From CAZXCK01 sp964639225 (GTDB lineage Bacteria > Chloroflexota > Anaerolineae > Aggregatilineales > Phototrophicaceae), in the NCBI GenBank assembly GCA_964639225.1, contig CAZXCK010000037.1, forward strand, positions 1 through 31,309: DNA of 31,309 bases, given 5' to 3'. The position numbers were made by a program, and so were the translations under genes. The notes beneath the pieces were generated by a model. The model made no database searches and had not been told where the DNA came from. It saw nothing but the letters and a program-made list of their open reading frames with translations. Positions 10,056 to 17,457 of the stretch are shown piece by piece (position 1 is the stretch's first letter; each line of letters starts with the position of its first letter).

Positions 10056-11723
10056 TCACACCGTTACTACGGGCCGGTATTCTCCGAATACTGACCGCAG
10101 TGTATGGGCGATCTCGCCCAGCGTGACCTCGTTTTCCACACACTCGATGATGAGCGGCATCAGATTATCCGTGCCGCGCGCCGCCGTCTCAAGCTGGCCC
10201 CGCAGCGCGCTGACGCGCTCGTTGTCGCGCTCGGCGCGGAGAGCTGCCAGCTTCTGCCGCTGGGCCGCCTCGATGGCCGGGTCCACATGCAGCAGGTCCG
10301 GCTCGATTTCCTCATCAACAGCAAAGCGATTCATGCCGACAATCACCTCATCACCGCGCTCGATGGCCCGCTGGTATTCATAAGCCGCCGTCTCAATCTC
10401 GTTATTGATGTAGCCCGCTTCAATCGCTTTGAGCGCGCCACCCATGTCGTCGATGCGCTGGATATACGCCTCGGCCTGCTCCACTATCTGCGCCGTCAGG
10501 CTTTCGATGACGTAGCTGCCCGCCAGCGGATCGACCGTGTCGGCCACGCCGGTCTCATGGGCGATAATCTGCTGGGTGCGCAAAGCTACCTGCACCGCCT
10601 TTTCGGTAGGCAGCGCCAGCGCTTCGTCCATGCTGTTGGTGTGCAACGACTGCGTGCCGCCCATCACCGCCGCCAGCGCCTGCAGCGCCACCCGCACGAT
10701 ATTGTTCTCCGGTTGCTGCGCTGTGAGTGTGCTGCCGCCGGTCTGCGTGTGGAAGCGCAGCATCCAGCTTTTCGGGTCTTTCGCGCCGAAGCGCTCACGC
10801 ATAATCTTCGCCCACAGCGTGCGCGCCGCCCGGAACTTGGCGATCTCCTCCAGGAACTGGTTGTGTGCGTTGAAGAAAAACGACAGGCTCGGCGCGAATT
10901 CGTCCACGTCCAGACCGGCGCGCATCGCCGCCTCGACGTAAGCGATGCCGTTCGCCAGCGTAAACGCCACCTCCTGAACGGCGGTGCTGCCCGCCTCGCG
11001 AATATGATAACCGCTGATGCTAATCGTGTTCCAGTGAGGCACATGCGCCTTGCAGTAAGCGAACAGGTCTGTAATCAGGCGCATGGACGGCTGCGGCGGG
11101 TAGATATAGGTTCCGCGTGCGATATATTCCTTGAGGATGTCGTTCTGCACGGTGCCGCGCAGTTTCGCCTCATCCACGCCCTGACGGCGCGCCACCGCGA
11201 TATACAGGGCCAGCAGAATGGTTGCCGGCGCGTTTATCGTCATGCTGGTGGACACCTGATCCAACGGAATCCCCTGGAACAGTGTCTCCATATCGCGGAT
11301 GCTGCTGATACTCACACCGACTTTCCCCACCTCGCCAGCGGCCATGGGGTCATCGGCATCATAACCAATCTGTGTGGGTAGGTCGAAGGCCACCGACAGC
11401 CCGCTCTGCCCTTTTTCCAGCAGAAAACGATAACGCGCGTTGGATTCCTCCGCCGTGCCGAACCCGGCATACTGCCGCATTGTCCAGAAGCGACTGCGAT
11501 ACATTGTCGGCTGTACACCACGCGTAAACGGATATTCACCGGGAAACCCCAGTCGCTCTTCAGTATCGGATGGCACATCTGCCGTCGTATACAGGCGTTC
11601 CAGCGGAATACCCGACGACGTAGCAAACGATTCTTTGCGCTCCGGGAAACGCTTCAGGATTGGTTCCACCCGCTCGACATGCCAGCGTTTTTTGCCATCC
11701 TGGTGATTAGCGGATTCAGTCAT
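10056..11723 (-). CDS. methylmalonyl-CoA mutase, catalytic (large) subunit
   Basis: Interconverts methylmalonyl-CoA and succinyl-CoA by adenosylcobalamin radical chemistry. The 555 residues cover only the TIM-barrel catalytic part; the B12-binding domain with DxHxxG is absent and must come from a separate small subunit that is not in this window. Active-site positions favour methylmalonyl-CoA over isobutyryl-CoA. Tyr85 in 'MRQYAGFG' is Phe in isobutyryl-CoA mutase, Arg203 in 'IARGTYI' is Gln there, and His240 in 'SGYHIREAG' is kept. The start at 11723 ('MTESANHQ') has GGGAGAA upstream. A longer reading frame to 11870 would add a low-complexity Arg/Trp stretch lying inside the previous gene and is rejected. 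It is the last gene of the six-gene operon. Confidence 0.93.
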   Translation of the reverse strand: MTESANHQDGKKRWHVERVEPILKRFPERKESFATSSGIPLERLYTTADVPSDTEERLGFPGEYPFTRGVQPTMYRSRFWTMRQYAGFGTAEESNARYRFLLEKGQSGLSVAFDLPTQIGYDADDPMAAGEVGKVGVSISSIRDMETLFQGIPLDQVSTSMTINAPATILLALYIAVARRQGVDEAKLRGTVQNDILKEYIARGTYIYPPQPSMRLITDLFAYCKAHVPHWNTISISGYHIREAGSTAVQEVAFTLANGIAYVEAAMRAGLDVDEFAPSLSFFFNAHNQFLEEIAKFRAARTLWAKIMRERFGAKDPKSWMLRFHTQTGGSTLTAQQPENNIVRVALQALAAVMGGTQSLHTNSMDEALALPTEKAVQVALRTQQIIAHETGVADTVDPLAGSYVIESLTAQIVEQAEAYIQRIDDMGGALKAIEAGYINNEIETAAYEYQRAIERGDEVIVGMNRFAVDEEIEPDLLHVDPAIEAAQRQKLAALRAERDNERVSALRGQLETAARGTDNLMPLIIECVENEVTLGEIAHTLRSVFGEYRPVVTV

Positions 11724-11736
11724 AGATGGTTCTCCC

Positions 11737-12276
11737 TCAGTCGTTATCGTTATCTGATTCGGCCTGCGCCAGGCGCGCCTGTTTCTGCGCTTCCAGCAGC
11801 AGGTCCCAGTACAACGCCATATCCAGCAGCCGAACGGTATACGCCAACGTCTGCTGATAAGCGCGCCCAACCAGCCACACCAGCGAAACCTGCCCCCAGG
11901 GGGTGTTCCGCCGCGCCAACCACAATGCGTCGTCTGTCAGACCAGTCAGCAGCGCCAGCACATCCTGACGCGCCTGCTGGAATCCGGTCACAGCCTGCGG
12001 AAGCTCCAGTTGATTCGCCCGCCAGGCAAGCTCAGCCTGAGCTTCATCGGGGATGTCAATCACGCCGTCGTCATGGTGCCAGCCACGCAGCAGCGGCAGG
12101 ATCACTTCGTGTTCTTCCCACATTGCCTGGAACACAATGCGCGCCGCTGGCCATTCGCCCAGCGCTGGCAGCGGAATCACGTTACTGCGCCCGCGTGGTA
12201 TCTGTCCCGCCGCCCAGATCAGCCCATCGGCACTGCTGCGCATTCGAGGCAGATAGTCCTGGATCAGCTCATTCAT
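11737..12276 (-). CDS. DinB/YfiT-like four-helix protein with lost metal ligands
   Basis: 179 residues, predicted all-helical. The pattern 'EWPAARIVFQAMWEEHE' at about 42-58, and later 'LTDDALWLARRNTPWGQVSLVWLVGRAYQQTLAYTVRLLD', follows the DinB-like fold ('W...tl...l.h...H...H'). Of the usual three metal-binding histidines only His57 is clear; the final helix has Tyr/Gln/Thr where His pairs normally stand. It may therefore be a non-metal member. Its ATG overlaps the stop of the CYTH gene upstream (TAATG), which implies translational coupling. The mutase gene follows after 13 bases. Function unknown; family call by pattern only. Confidence 0.6.
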   Translation of the reverse strand: MNELIQDYLPRMRSSADGLIWAAGQIPRGRSNVIPLPALGEWPAARIVFQAMWEEHEVILPLLRGWHHDDGVIDIPDEAQAELAWRANQLELPQAVTGFQQARQDVLALLTGLTDDALWLARRNTPWGQVSLVWLVGRAYQQTLAYTVRLLDMALYWDLLLEAQKQARLAQAESDNDND

Positions 12277-12893
12277 TATGGCTGCTCGTCCACCGGATCA
12301 AATGCCGCCAGTGGCACCTGGATGCCTTCGAAATTGGCGAACGTCAGATCGCGCAGATCGAGCTTCAGGTGATAGCACACCCGTTCAAAAAGTTCCACAT
12401 AACTACATTTGAAGCGCGGCGCATCACCCAGCGAGACGCGCTCGATAATCCAGCGGATATCGTCTGGCTGGCCTTCAATTTCCATGAAGTCACCGTAAGG
12501 CATCTCATCCAGCACGACCTCGGCATTACGCAGCAAATAGGTGGTGCGCTGCTTCTCGTAGACCATCACCCGTGTGTAACCCAGCTTTTCCAGGATGATC
12601 TGCATCGCATCGAAATTATCCACTTCCACGCTGACCTCGAAGCGAGTCAGCGCCACGTCGTCCTTCTGGGCGCTGGGTTCCTTGTATGTCAGCAACGTGC
12701 GATAATCCTGTCGCAGCCGCACCACGATCCCGCTGCCAATCAGCGAACGCTCGGCGTTGTCGTAGCGCACATTGCGTTCCAGCACGCGCGGCAGTTGGGT
12801 CGTCGCGCCTGCCGCCACCAGCCGAGCCGCCACGCTGCCCATGTCATGGAGATACAGTTTAACTTCGGTCTCAAGATATTCGTTGGCTGTCAT
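12276..12893 (-). CDS. CYTH domain protein (class IV adenylate cyclase / triphosphatase fold)
   Basis: 205 residues, a stand-alone CYTH triphosphate-tunnel protein. The signature ExExK is Glu8-x-Glu10-x-Lys12. It is followed by 'RNVRYDNAERSLIGSGIVVRLRQD' (basic strand), 'LLTYKEP', 'ALTRFEVSVEV', 'YEKQRTTYLLRNAEVVLDEMPYGDFMEIEG' and a helical end. These alternating Glu/Lys/Arg strands line the tunnel that binds triphosphates or ATP with divalent metals. Members act as adenylate cyclases, thiamine triphosphatases or tripolyphosphatases, and sequence alone does not decide which. The second of two adjacent ATGs (12893) is chosen because AAGGA sits at better spacing; the first is at 12896. It is embedded in the methylmalonyl-CoA operon. 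Confidence 0.82.
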   Translation of the reverse strand: MTANEYLETEVKLYLHDMGSVAARLVAAGATTQLPRVLERNVRYDNAERSLIGSGIVVRLRQDYRTLLTYKEPSAQKDDVALTRFEVSVEVDNFDAMQIILEKLGYTRVMVYEKQRTTYLLRNAEVVLDEMPYGDFMEIEGQPDDIRWIIERVSLGDAPRFKCSYVELFERVCYHLKLDLRDLTFANFEGIQVPLAAFDPVDEQP

Positions 12894-12911
12894 CATATCC
12901 TTCTCTGGCCA

Positions 12912-13388
12912 TCATTTCGGGATTTTTCGCAGCGCCTCCGGTAAATAGCGTTCAACCGCTGACAACAGATCGGCATAAACGCCGTCGGCATGCGTTGGCA
13001 TCAGCACCACATCCTTGCTGAAGCTGCCCGCCGCCCGTTCCAGCATGAGCAGCGGCAAATCATGCGGCGGGATACCAGCCTGGTCTGCCAGCCGGTCGAA
13101 GCGCGCCCGGCGCAGGCTCTGTGCGAAGGCATCAAAAGTCCGTTCGTCCAGGTGGCGCACCAGCGGGCGATTGCCAAAATGTCCCGGATACACCACCTCC
13201 AGCCGCACATCAGGCGTGGCCTCCTGGTAGAGTGTCGCCACGACATCGGCGGTCTGCCGGTCGGAATGATTAACGGTCACCCGGTACACCCCCTTAACAC
13301 CGGGCTGGCGTGCAATCGCCCGCACCGACTTCAACCCGCAGCGGTCGGCGATATCGTGCAGCACATAGACGTAAGCGCGCATACTCAT
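12912..13388 (-). CDS. hypothetical protein, function unknown
   Basis: 158 residues, soluble, with no signal peptide or membrane segment. The N-terminal half predicts as mixed alpha/beta ('RAYVYVLHDIADRCGLKSVRAIAR', 'GVYRVTVNH', 'VRLEVVYPGHFGN'), the second half as mainly helical. I do not recognise a family and see no catalytic motif. It lies between the MDR oxidoreductase gene (18-base gap) and the CYTH gene (18-base gap) on the same strand, so it is almost certainly co-transcribed with them. The start is 13388 or the in-frame ATG at 13382; no strong ribosome site favours either. Confidence 0.6.
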   Translation of the reverse strand: MSMRAYVYVLHDIADRCGLKSVRAIARQPGVKGVYRVTVNHSDRQTADVVATLYQEATPDVRLEVVYPGHFGNRPLVRHLDERTFDAFAQSLRRARFDRLADQAGIPPHDLPLLMLERAAGSFSKDVVLMPTHADGVYADLLSAVERYLPEALRKIPK

Positions 13389-13406
13389 GAGGATGAACTC
13401 ACAGGA

Positions 13407-14447
13407 TCAGGCGTCCACCTTGAGCACCAACTTGCCAAACACATCAAAATCTGCCAACCGGCGCTGGGCCTCGCGGGCCTGTTCCAGCGGCAGCACACTG
13501 TCGATGACCGGCTTCAGCAGCCCGCTGAATACCAGCTTCATCACCCGGATGTAATCCTGATGCGGTCCCATCGTGCTGCCGATGATGCTCACCTGACGGG
13601 CAAAAACCTGGCGCACGTCCAGGTCCACAAACGGGCCGCTGGTGCCGCCCACAATCAGAATACGCCCACCGATGCGCGCCGAGCGAATGCTGTCGCTCAG
13701 GGTCGCCTGCCCCACATTATCGACGACGACATCCACGCCGCGCTTTTCCGTGAGTTTATACAGCGCCTTCGACCAGTTCGGCTCTTCCTCGCGGTTGATC
13801 GTCACATCGGCGCCCATTTCGCTGGCCCTGGCGCATTTCTCGGCTGTGCTGCCTACCACATAGACCGTCGCCCCGGCCAACCTGGCGATCTGAATACTGG
13901 CGCTGTTGACACCACCGCCAGCGCCAACCACCAGCACCGACTCACCCGGTCGCAGGCCGCCGCGTGTGATCAGCGAATGCCATGCCGTCAGGTACACCAG
14001 CCCGGCGCTGGCCGCCGTTTCGAACGACACGTGGTCCGGTATGCGCAGCAGATTGCGCTGCGGCAGCACCGCGTATTCAGACGCCACACCGGGCACAGAT
14101 TCGCCAAGAATGTGCATGTCGCGCGACTGGTTCTCCAGGCCTGTCGTCAGCGCCGGCGAGTCCGGCGGCAGGATCGTCGGGTTGATGCACACCCGATCAC
14201 CCGGTTTGTAAGCCGTCACGCCCTCGCCGACCACGTCCACTGTGCCCGCGCCATCCGCGCAGATGACGTGCGGCATCGCCAGCTTAAGGCCAGGCCAACC
14301 GACACGCACCCACAGATCGAGCCGGTTCAGCGCCGCCGAGTCGATCTTTAGGCGTACTTCGCCCGCCCCCGGCTGCGGAACCGGCAGATCATCGGCGACC
14401 TGGATCACATCCAGGTCACCGTGCCCGGTAAGGACCGCGCCCCTCAT
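13407..14447 (-). CDS. zinc-free MDR-family oxidoreductase (quinone/enoyl-reductase type)
   Basis: 346 residues of the medium-chain dehydrogenase/reductase superfamily. It has an N-terminal GroES-like part, 'LRPGESVLVVGAGGGVNSASIQIARLAGATV' as nucleotide-binding Rossmann fold (175-195), and 'VDVVVDNVGQATL' and 'GGRILIVGG' later. The catalytic zinc ligands of alcohol dehydrogenases are missing: Asp65 stands in 'HVICADGAGTV' where the 'GHE' His is expected, and no Cys follows 'NRLDLW'. The four-Cys structural zinc lobe is also absent. That points to an NAD(P)H-dependent quinone or enoyl-CoA reductase rather than an alcohol dehydrogenase. Sitting one base after the acyl-CoA dehydrogenase (TGATG overlap), an acyl-CoA-type substrate such as acryloyl-CoA is plausible but inferred. 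Confidence 0.8.
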   Translation of the reverse strand: MRGAVLTGHGDLDVIQVADDLPVPQPGAGEVRLKIDSAALNRLDLWVRVGWPGLKLAMPHVICADGAGTVDVVGEGVTAYKPGDRVCINPTILPPDSPALTTGLENQSRDMHILGESVPGVASEYAVLPQRNLLRIPDHVSFETAASAGLVYLTAWHSLITRGGLRPGESVLVVGAGGGVNSASIQIARLAGATVYVVGSTAEKCARASEMGADVTINREEEPNWSKALYKLTEKRGVDVVVDNVGQATLSDSIRSARIGGRILIVGGTSGPFVDLDVRQVFARQVSIIGSTMGPHQDYIRVMKLVFSGLLKPVIDSVLPLEQAREAQRRLADFDVFGKLVLKVDA

Positions 14448-15640
14448 CAGCGCAGCCCCAGTTCGTTACGGGCGATCACCAGACGCTGTACTTCGCTGGT
14501 GCCCTCATAAATACGGGTAATACGGGCATCACGGTAATACCGCTCCACCGCCATCTCTTTGCTGTAGCCCATGCCGCCGTGAATCTGCACCGCCTCGTCA
14601 GTGATAAACATCGCCGCTTCGCTGGCGAACAGCTTGGCCATGCTGGCTTCCACCGTAAAGCGCCCGCCGTTACGCTCGGCGCGTTCTTTGGCCAGCACCG
14701 CGTTGTAAATCAGCATACGAGCCGCTTCCAGGCGCGTTTTCATATCGGCGATCTTCTGCTGGATCATCTGGAACTGGCCGATTGGCCCGCCGAACGCCTG
14801 CCGCGTGCGCGCATATTCCAGGCTGGCCTGGTAAGCCGCCTCGGCGACGCCCAACGCCTGCGCCGCGATGCCAATACGCCCGGCATCCAGCACCGTCATA
14901 GCGATTTTGAAGCCTTCGCCCTCTTTGCCCAGCATGTTCTCCACCGGGCACTCGTAGTTGTCGAACATGATCTCGCTGGTGGCGCTGGCCCGGATGCCCA
15001 GCTTGGGTTCCTTTTTTCCGCGAATGAAACCGGGCTGGTCCGCCTCGACGATAAAAGCAGTGATGCCTTTGTTAACCTTCTCCGGTGCGGTCATGGTGAA
15101 AACCACCACATAATCGGCCACCGGACCGCTGGTGACCCAGCTCTTGGTCCCGTTAATGACATAATGTGTGCCGGCCTCGTTCAGCACGGCGCGGCTGGCC
15201 ATCGTCGCGGCGTCGCTGCCAGACATCGGCTCGGTGAGGCTGTAGGCGCCGATTTTCTCGCCGCTGGCGATAGGTGTCACGTATTTCTGCTTCTGCTCCT
15301 CAGTGCCGAATTTCAGCAGGCCATAACAGTACAACGAATTGTTCACACTCATGATCGTACTGTGGCTGACATCCGCTTTGGCGATTTCGATCATCGCCAG
15401 CACATAAGCCAGCGTATCCATACCCGCCCCGCCGTATTCCTCCGGAACCTGAATCCCCATCAGGCCCATCTCGCCCATCTTCTGGATTGTAGCGAGTGGA
15501 AAGTCGCCGCTTTCGTCGTACTTCTCGGCGATGGGTAGGATTTCCTTCTGGGCAAATGTGCGGACCGCCTGTAACAATGCCTCATGTTCGTCGGTCATGC
15601 TCAGGGTCAGGGCAGAGTCGGAATTGGCTGCAATAACCAT
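14447..15640 (-). CDS. acyl-CoA dehydrogenase
   Basis: FAD enzyme that introduces the alpha-beta double bond into acyl-CoA and passes electrons to electron-transfer flavoprotein. It is 397 residues in the usual three-domain order. 'YSLTEPMSGSDAATM' (133-147) and 'INGTKSWVTSG' (162-172) bind FAD and substrate. 'ARTRQAFGGPIGQFQMIQQKIADM' is at 277-300, and the catalytic base is Glu379 in 'RIYEGTSEVQR'. That places it in the short/branched-chain or butyryl-CoA dehydrogenase group. The start at 15640 has GGAGAGAG upstream; 16 further in-frame codons to 15688 would run through the -10 element and are rejected. First gene of the operon, so it may feed branched or short acyl-CoAs toward propionyl-CoA. 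Confidence 0.93.
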   Translation of the reverse strand: MVIAANSDSALTLSMTDEHEALLQAVRTFAQKEILPIAEKYDESGDFPLATIQKMGEMGLMGIQVPEEYGGAGMDTLAYVLAMIEIAKADVSHSTIMSVNNSLYCYGLLKFGTEEQKQKYVTPIASGEKIGAYSLTEPMSGSDAATMASRAVLNEAGTHYVINGTKSWVTSGPVADYVVVFTMTAPEKVNKGITAFIVEADQPGFIRGKKEPKLGIRASATSEIMFDNYECPVENMLGKEGEGFKIAMTVLDAGRIGIAAQALGVAEAAYQASLEYARTRQAFGGPIGQFQMIQQKIADMKTRLEAARMLIYNAVLAKERAERNGGRFTVEASMAKLFASEAAMFITDEAVQIHGGMGYSKEMAVERYYRDARITRIYEGTSEVQRLVIARNELGLR

Positions 15641-15686
15641 CGGTTGTCTCTCTCCACAAGATGAATATTTACGTTCATACCCGCCC

Positions 15687-15695
15687 ATTATAACA
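15687..15695 (-). promoter_or_regulatory. extended -10 promoter of the acyl-CoA dehydrogenase/mutase operon
   Basis: On the minus strand TGT-TATAAT forms a perfect extended -10 (TGnTATAAT) and needs no good -35; none is seen. It predicts a start near 15680, about 40 bases before the ATG. On the other strand the same AT-rich spot could contribute TATAAC to the divergent epimerase gene, but its -35 is poor. Confidence 0.6.
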
Positions 15696-15779
15696 TTAGA
15701 TCACCGCCACACGTATGTACACCACACGGTACGATGGCGCGATTCATCCATTCCGTACAACTGCGAAAGGACTCACTCA

Positions 15780-16187
15780 ATGGCACAGGGACACTTACAC
15801 CACGTCGGCGTCGTCACCGGGGATATGCAGGCCGCGCTCAAATTCTGGCGCGACGCGCTGGGATTGCCCATCACCCACGAAGAACGCAACGACGACGAGG
15901 CGGTCGATATCGTCTTTCTGGGCGCGGGTGCGAGTGCCATTGAGATCATCAGCCCCACCACCGAAGACAGTGGCATCGCTAAATATATGGCGAAACGCGG
16001 CGCCGGTATGCACCACACCTGCATCGAAGTGGACGACATCGAAGCCGCCATGCAGCGGCTGGCCGATCACGGCTTCGAACTCATCAACGAGACGCCGCGC
16101 ACTCGCCACGACGGCACGCTTTACGCCTTTACCCATCCGCGCAGCACGTTCGGCGTGATGGTGGAGCTTTACCAGAAGCCGCGCTGA
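15780..16187 (+). CDS. methylmalonyl-CoA epimerase-like glyoxalase-fold protein
   Basis: 135 residues of the vicinal-oxygen-chelate superfamily, with two beta-alpha-beta-beta-beta modules. 'HLHHVGVVTGDMQAALKFWRDALGLP' starts module one and 'GAGMHHTCIEVDDIEAAMQRLADHGFELINE' module two. The ending 'FGVMVELYQKP' matches the epimerase pattern. Likely metal ligands are His8, Glu55, His78 or His79, and Glu129. Epimerase interconverts (S)- and (R)-methylmalonyl-CoA, exactly the step between the carboxylase and the mutase encoded nearby. The function is therefore supported by both sequence and position, although other glyoxalase activities cannot be excluded. The start at 15780 has AAAGGA 8 bases upstream; the longer reading frame to 15531 overlaps the acyl-CoA dehydrogenase gene and is rejected. 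Confidence 0.85.
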   Translation: MAQGHLHHVGVVTGDMQAALKFWRDALGLPITHEERNDDEAVDIVFLGAGASAIEIISPTTEDSGIAKYMAKRGAGMHHTCIEVDDIEAAMQRLADHGFELINETPRTRHDGTLYAFTHPRSTFGVMVELYQKPR

Positions 16188-16202
16188 CGTTCTGCTGGCG
16201 AT

Positions 16203-17357
16203 TCAGTCGATTTCCATCAGCGCGCGCTCGATCTCGGCGCGTGCGTTGGCGTCTGTCTCACGGCCCAACTGCGCCTGCAACACCGATTGCGCGCCATCGC
16301 CAGCCACCCGCGCGAGTGCCCAGGCGGCATGACCACGTACCAGCGGCACCGGGTCGCTCACCAGACGCGCCAGCGGCTCCGCTGCGGATTCGTCGCGCCA
16401 GTTGCCAGCGGCGATACAGGCGTTGCGTACCAGCCGGTCACGTTTGATGCGCGCCAGCGGCGAACCCGCGAAGCGCGCCTTAAAACCGGCGTTATCCAGC
16501 GCCAGCAGATCGAGCAGCGGCGGCGCGGCCCGGTCGATGCCGCCCGCCGGCTGGAACTCCACACGTGCCCCGGCGACCGCGAACCGCTGCCAGGGGCACA
16601 CATCCTGGCACACGTCACAACCAAAAATCCAGTTGCCCATCAGCGGTCGCAGTTCAGGGTCGATCCAGCCCTTGTGCTCAATCGTCAGATAGCTGATGCA
16701 GCGCCGGGCGTCCAGCACATATGGGCGCGGAAAGGCATCCGTCGGGCAGGCGACCAGGCAGCGCGTACACGTCCCGCACAGCGACTCGCGCTCCGGCTGA
16801 TCGTAATGGTCAAATTCCAGCGTGGTGACGATCTCACCCAGGAAGAAATAGCTGCCGCGCCGCCGGTTGATGAGCATGGTGTTTTTGCCGATGAAACCCA
16901 GCCCGGCCTGCTGGGCGTGAGCGCGTTCCAGGATAGCGCCTGTATCCACATAGACGCGCTGCGCTGGCGACTCGCCAGCGGCCCGCGCCAGCCACTCCGC
17001 CAGCGCCTCGAGCTGCGGCGTCACGACATCATGATAATCCACACCCCAGGCGTAAGACGCGATCCGTCCTCGTGCCGGGTTGGCCAGTTCCGCCTCGCTG
17101 AACTGTGAGCGCAGCGCGCTCGAATAGTCCACGCCCACCATCACCAATGAGCGCGCACCGGGTACGATCACATTGAGATCACGGCGACGATCCTGCCGGT
17201 CGGGTCGGGCCATGTAGCCCATCGACCCGTGCATACCAGCTTCAATCCAGCGGAAATAGGCGTCCAGCGTGGGCGCTGGCTCGGCGAGCGTCACCCCCAC
17301 CAGATTAAAGCCCATCGCTGCGGCTTTGTCTTTCAGCGCTTCGGTAGAAAATGCCAT
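16203..17357 (-). CDS. queG: epoxyqueuosine reductase
   Basis: Cobalamin- and iron-sulfur-dependent enzyme for the last step of queuosine synthesis in tRNA. It is 384 residues. The conserved 'VYVDTGAILERAHAQQAGLGFIGKNTMLI' segment holds the catalytic Asp138. Two [4Fe-4S] clusters are set by Cys194/197/200/204 in 'CGTCTRCLVACPTDAF' and by Cys220 with Cys247/250/254 in 'CDVCQDVCPW'. A HEAT-like C-terminal end ('DPVPLVRGHAAWALARV') matches the family. I chose the start at 17357 ('MAFSTEALKDKA'), with GAGG upstream. A longer frame to 17528 would cross the uvrA terminator and overlap uvrA. Its stop lies 15 bases from that of the convergent epimerase, with no clear terminator between them. Confidence 0.93.
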   Translation of the reverse strand: MAFSTEALKDKAAAMGFNLVGVTLAEPAPTLDAYFRWIEAGMHGSMGYMARPDRQDRRRDLNVIVPGARSLVMVGVDYSSALRSQFSEAELANPARGRIASYAWGVDYHDVVTPQLEALAEWLARAAGESPAQRVYVDTGAILERAHAQQAGLGFIGKNTMLINRRRGSYFFLGEIVTTLEFDHYDQPERESLCGTCTRCLVACPTDAFPRPYVLDARRCISYLTIEHKGWIDPELRPLMGNWIFGCDVCQDVCPWQRFAVAGARVEFQPAGGIDRAAPPLLDLLALDNAGFKARFAGSPLARIKRDRLVRNACIAAGNWRDESAAEPLARLVSDPVPLVRGHAAWALARVAGDGAQSVLQAQLGRETDANARAEIERALMEID

Positions 17358-17394
17358 CACATCCTCAGGGACTGCCGTTCGATGAGTCCAGGCC

Positions 17395-17400
17395 AGTATA
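17395..17400 (-). promoter_or_regulatory. possible -10 element of queG
   Basis: TATACT on the minus strand, about 38 bases before the chosen ATG. It partly overlaps the U-tract of the uvrA terminator just upstream. No convincing -35 is seen. Confidence 0.35.
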
Positions 17401-17427
17401 ACAAACTCGCCCCGGTGTCGGGGCGAG
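17399..17427 (-). terminator. terminator of uvrA
   Basis: On the minus strand the 9-base perfect stem CTCGCCCCG / CGGGGCGAG closes a 4-base loop and is followed by TTTGTTAT. It lies about 30 bases after the uvrA stop at 17458. Confidence 0.8.
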
Positions 17428-17457
17428 GCATTGACAAGAAGTCGTTGGAGTTGAATT

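Noticed and set aside
11724..11870. N-terminal extension of the mutase frame
   Set aside because: Encodes an Arg/Trp/Cys-rich stretch lying inside the DinB-like gene; the ATG at 11723 has a ribosome site and family-like sequence follows.
12990..14351. 453-codon + strand frame opposite the MDR and hypothetical genes
   Set aside because: Spans two genes on the other strand, with no family-like pattern or ribosome site; same shadow effect as in uvrA. The same holds for 14579-15538, 5254-6339, 10104-11381, 6480-7496 and 2516-3319.
13407..14447. Naming the MDR protein an alcohol dehydrogenase
   Set aside because: Catalytic and structural zinc ligands are missing, so a zinc alcohol dehydrogenase is unlikely.
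15531..15779. N-terminal extension of the epimerase-like frame
   Set aside because: Overlaps the acyl-CoA dehydrogenase start on the other strand and its promoter; the glyoxalase fold begins right after the ATG at 15780.
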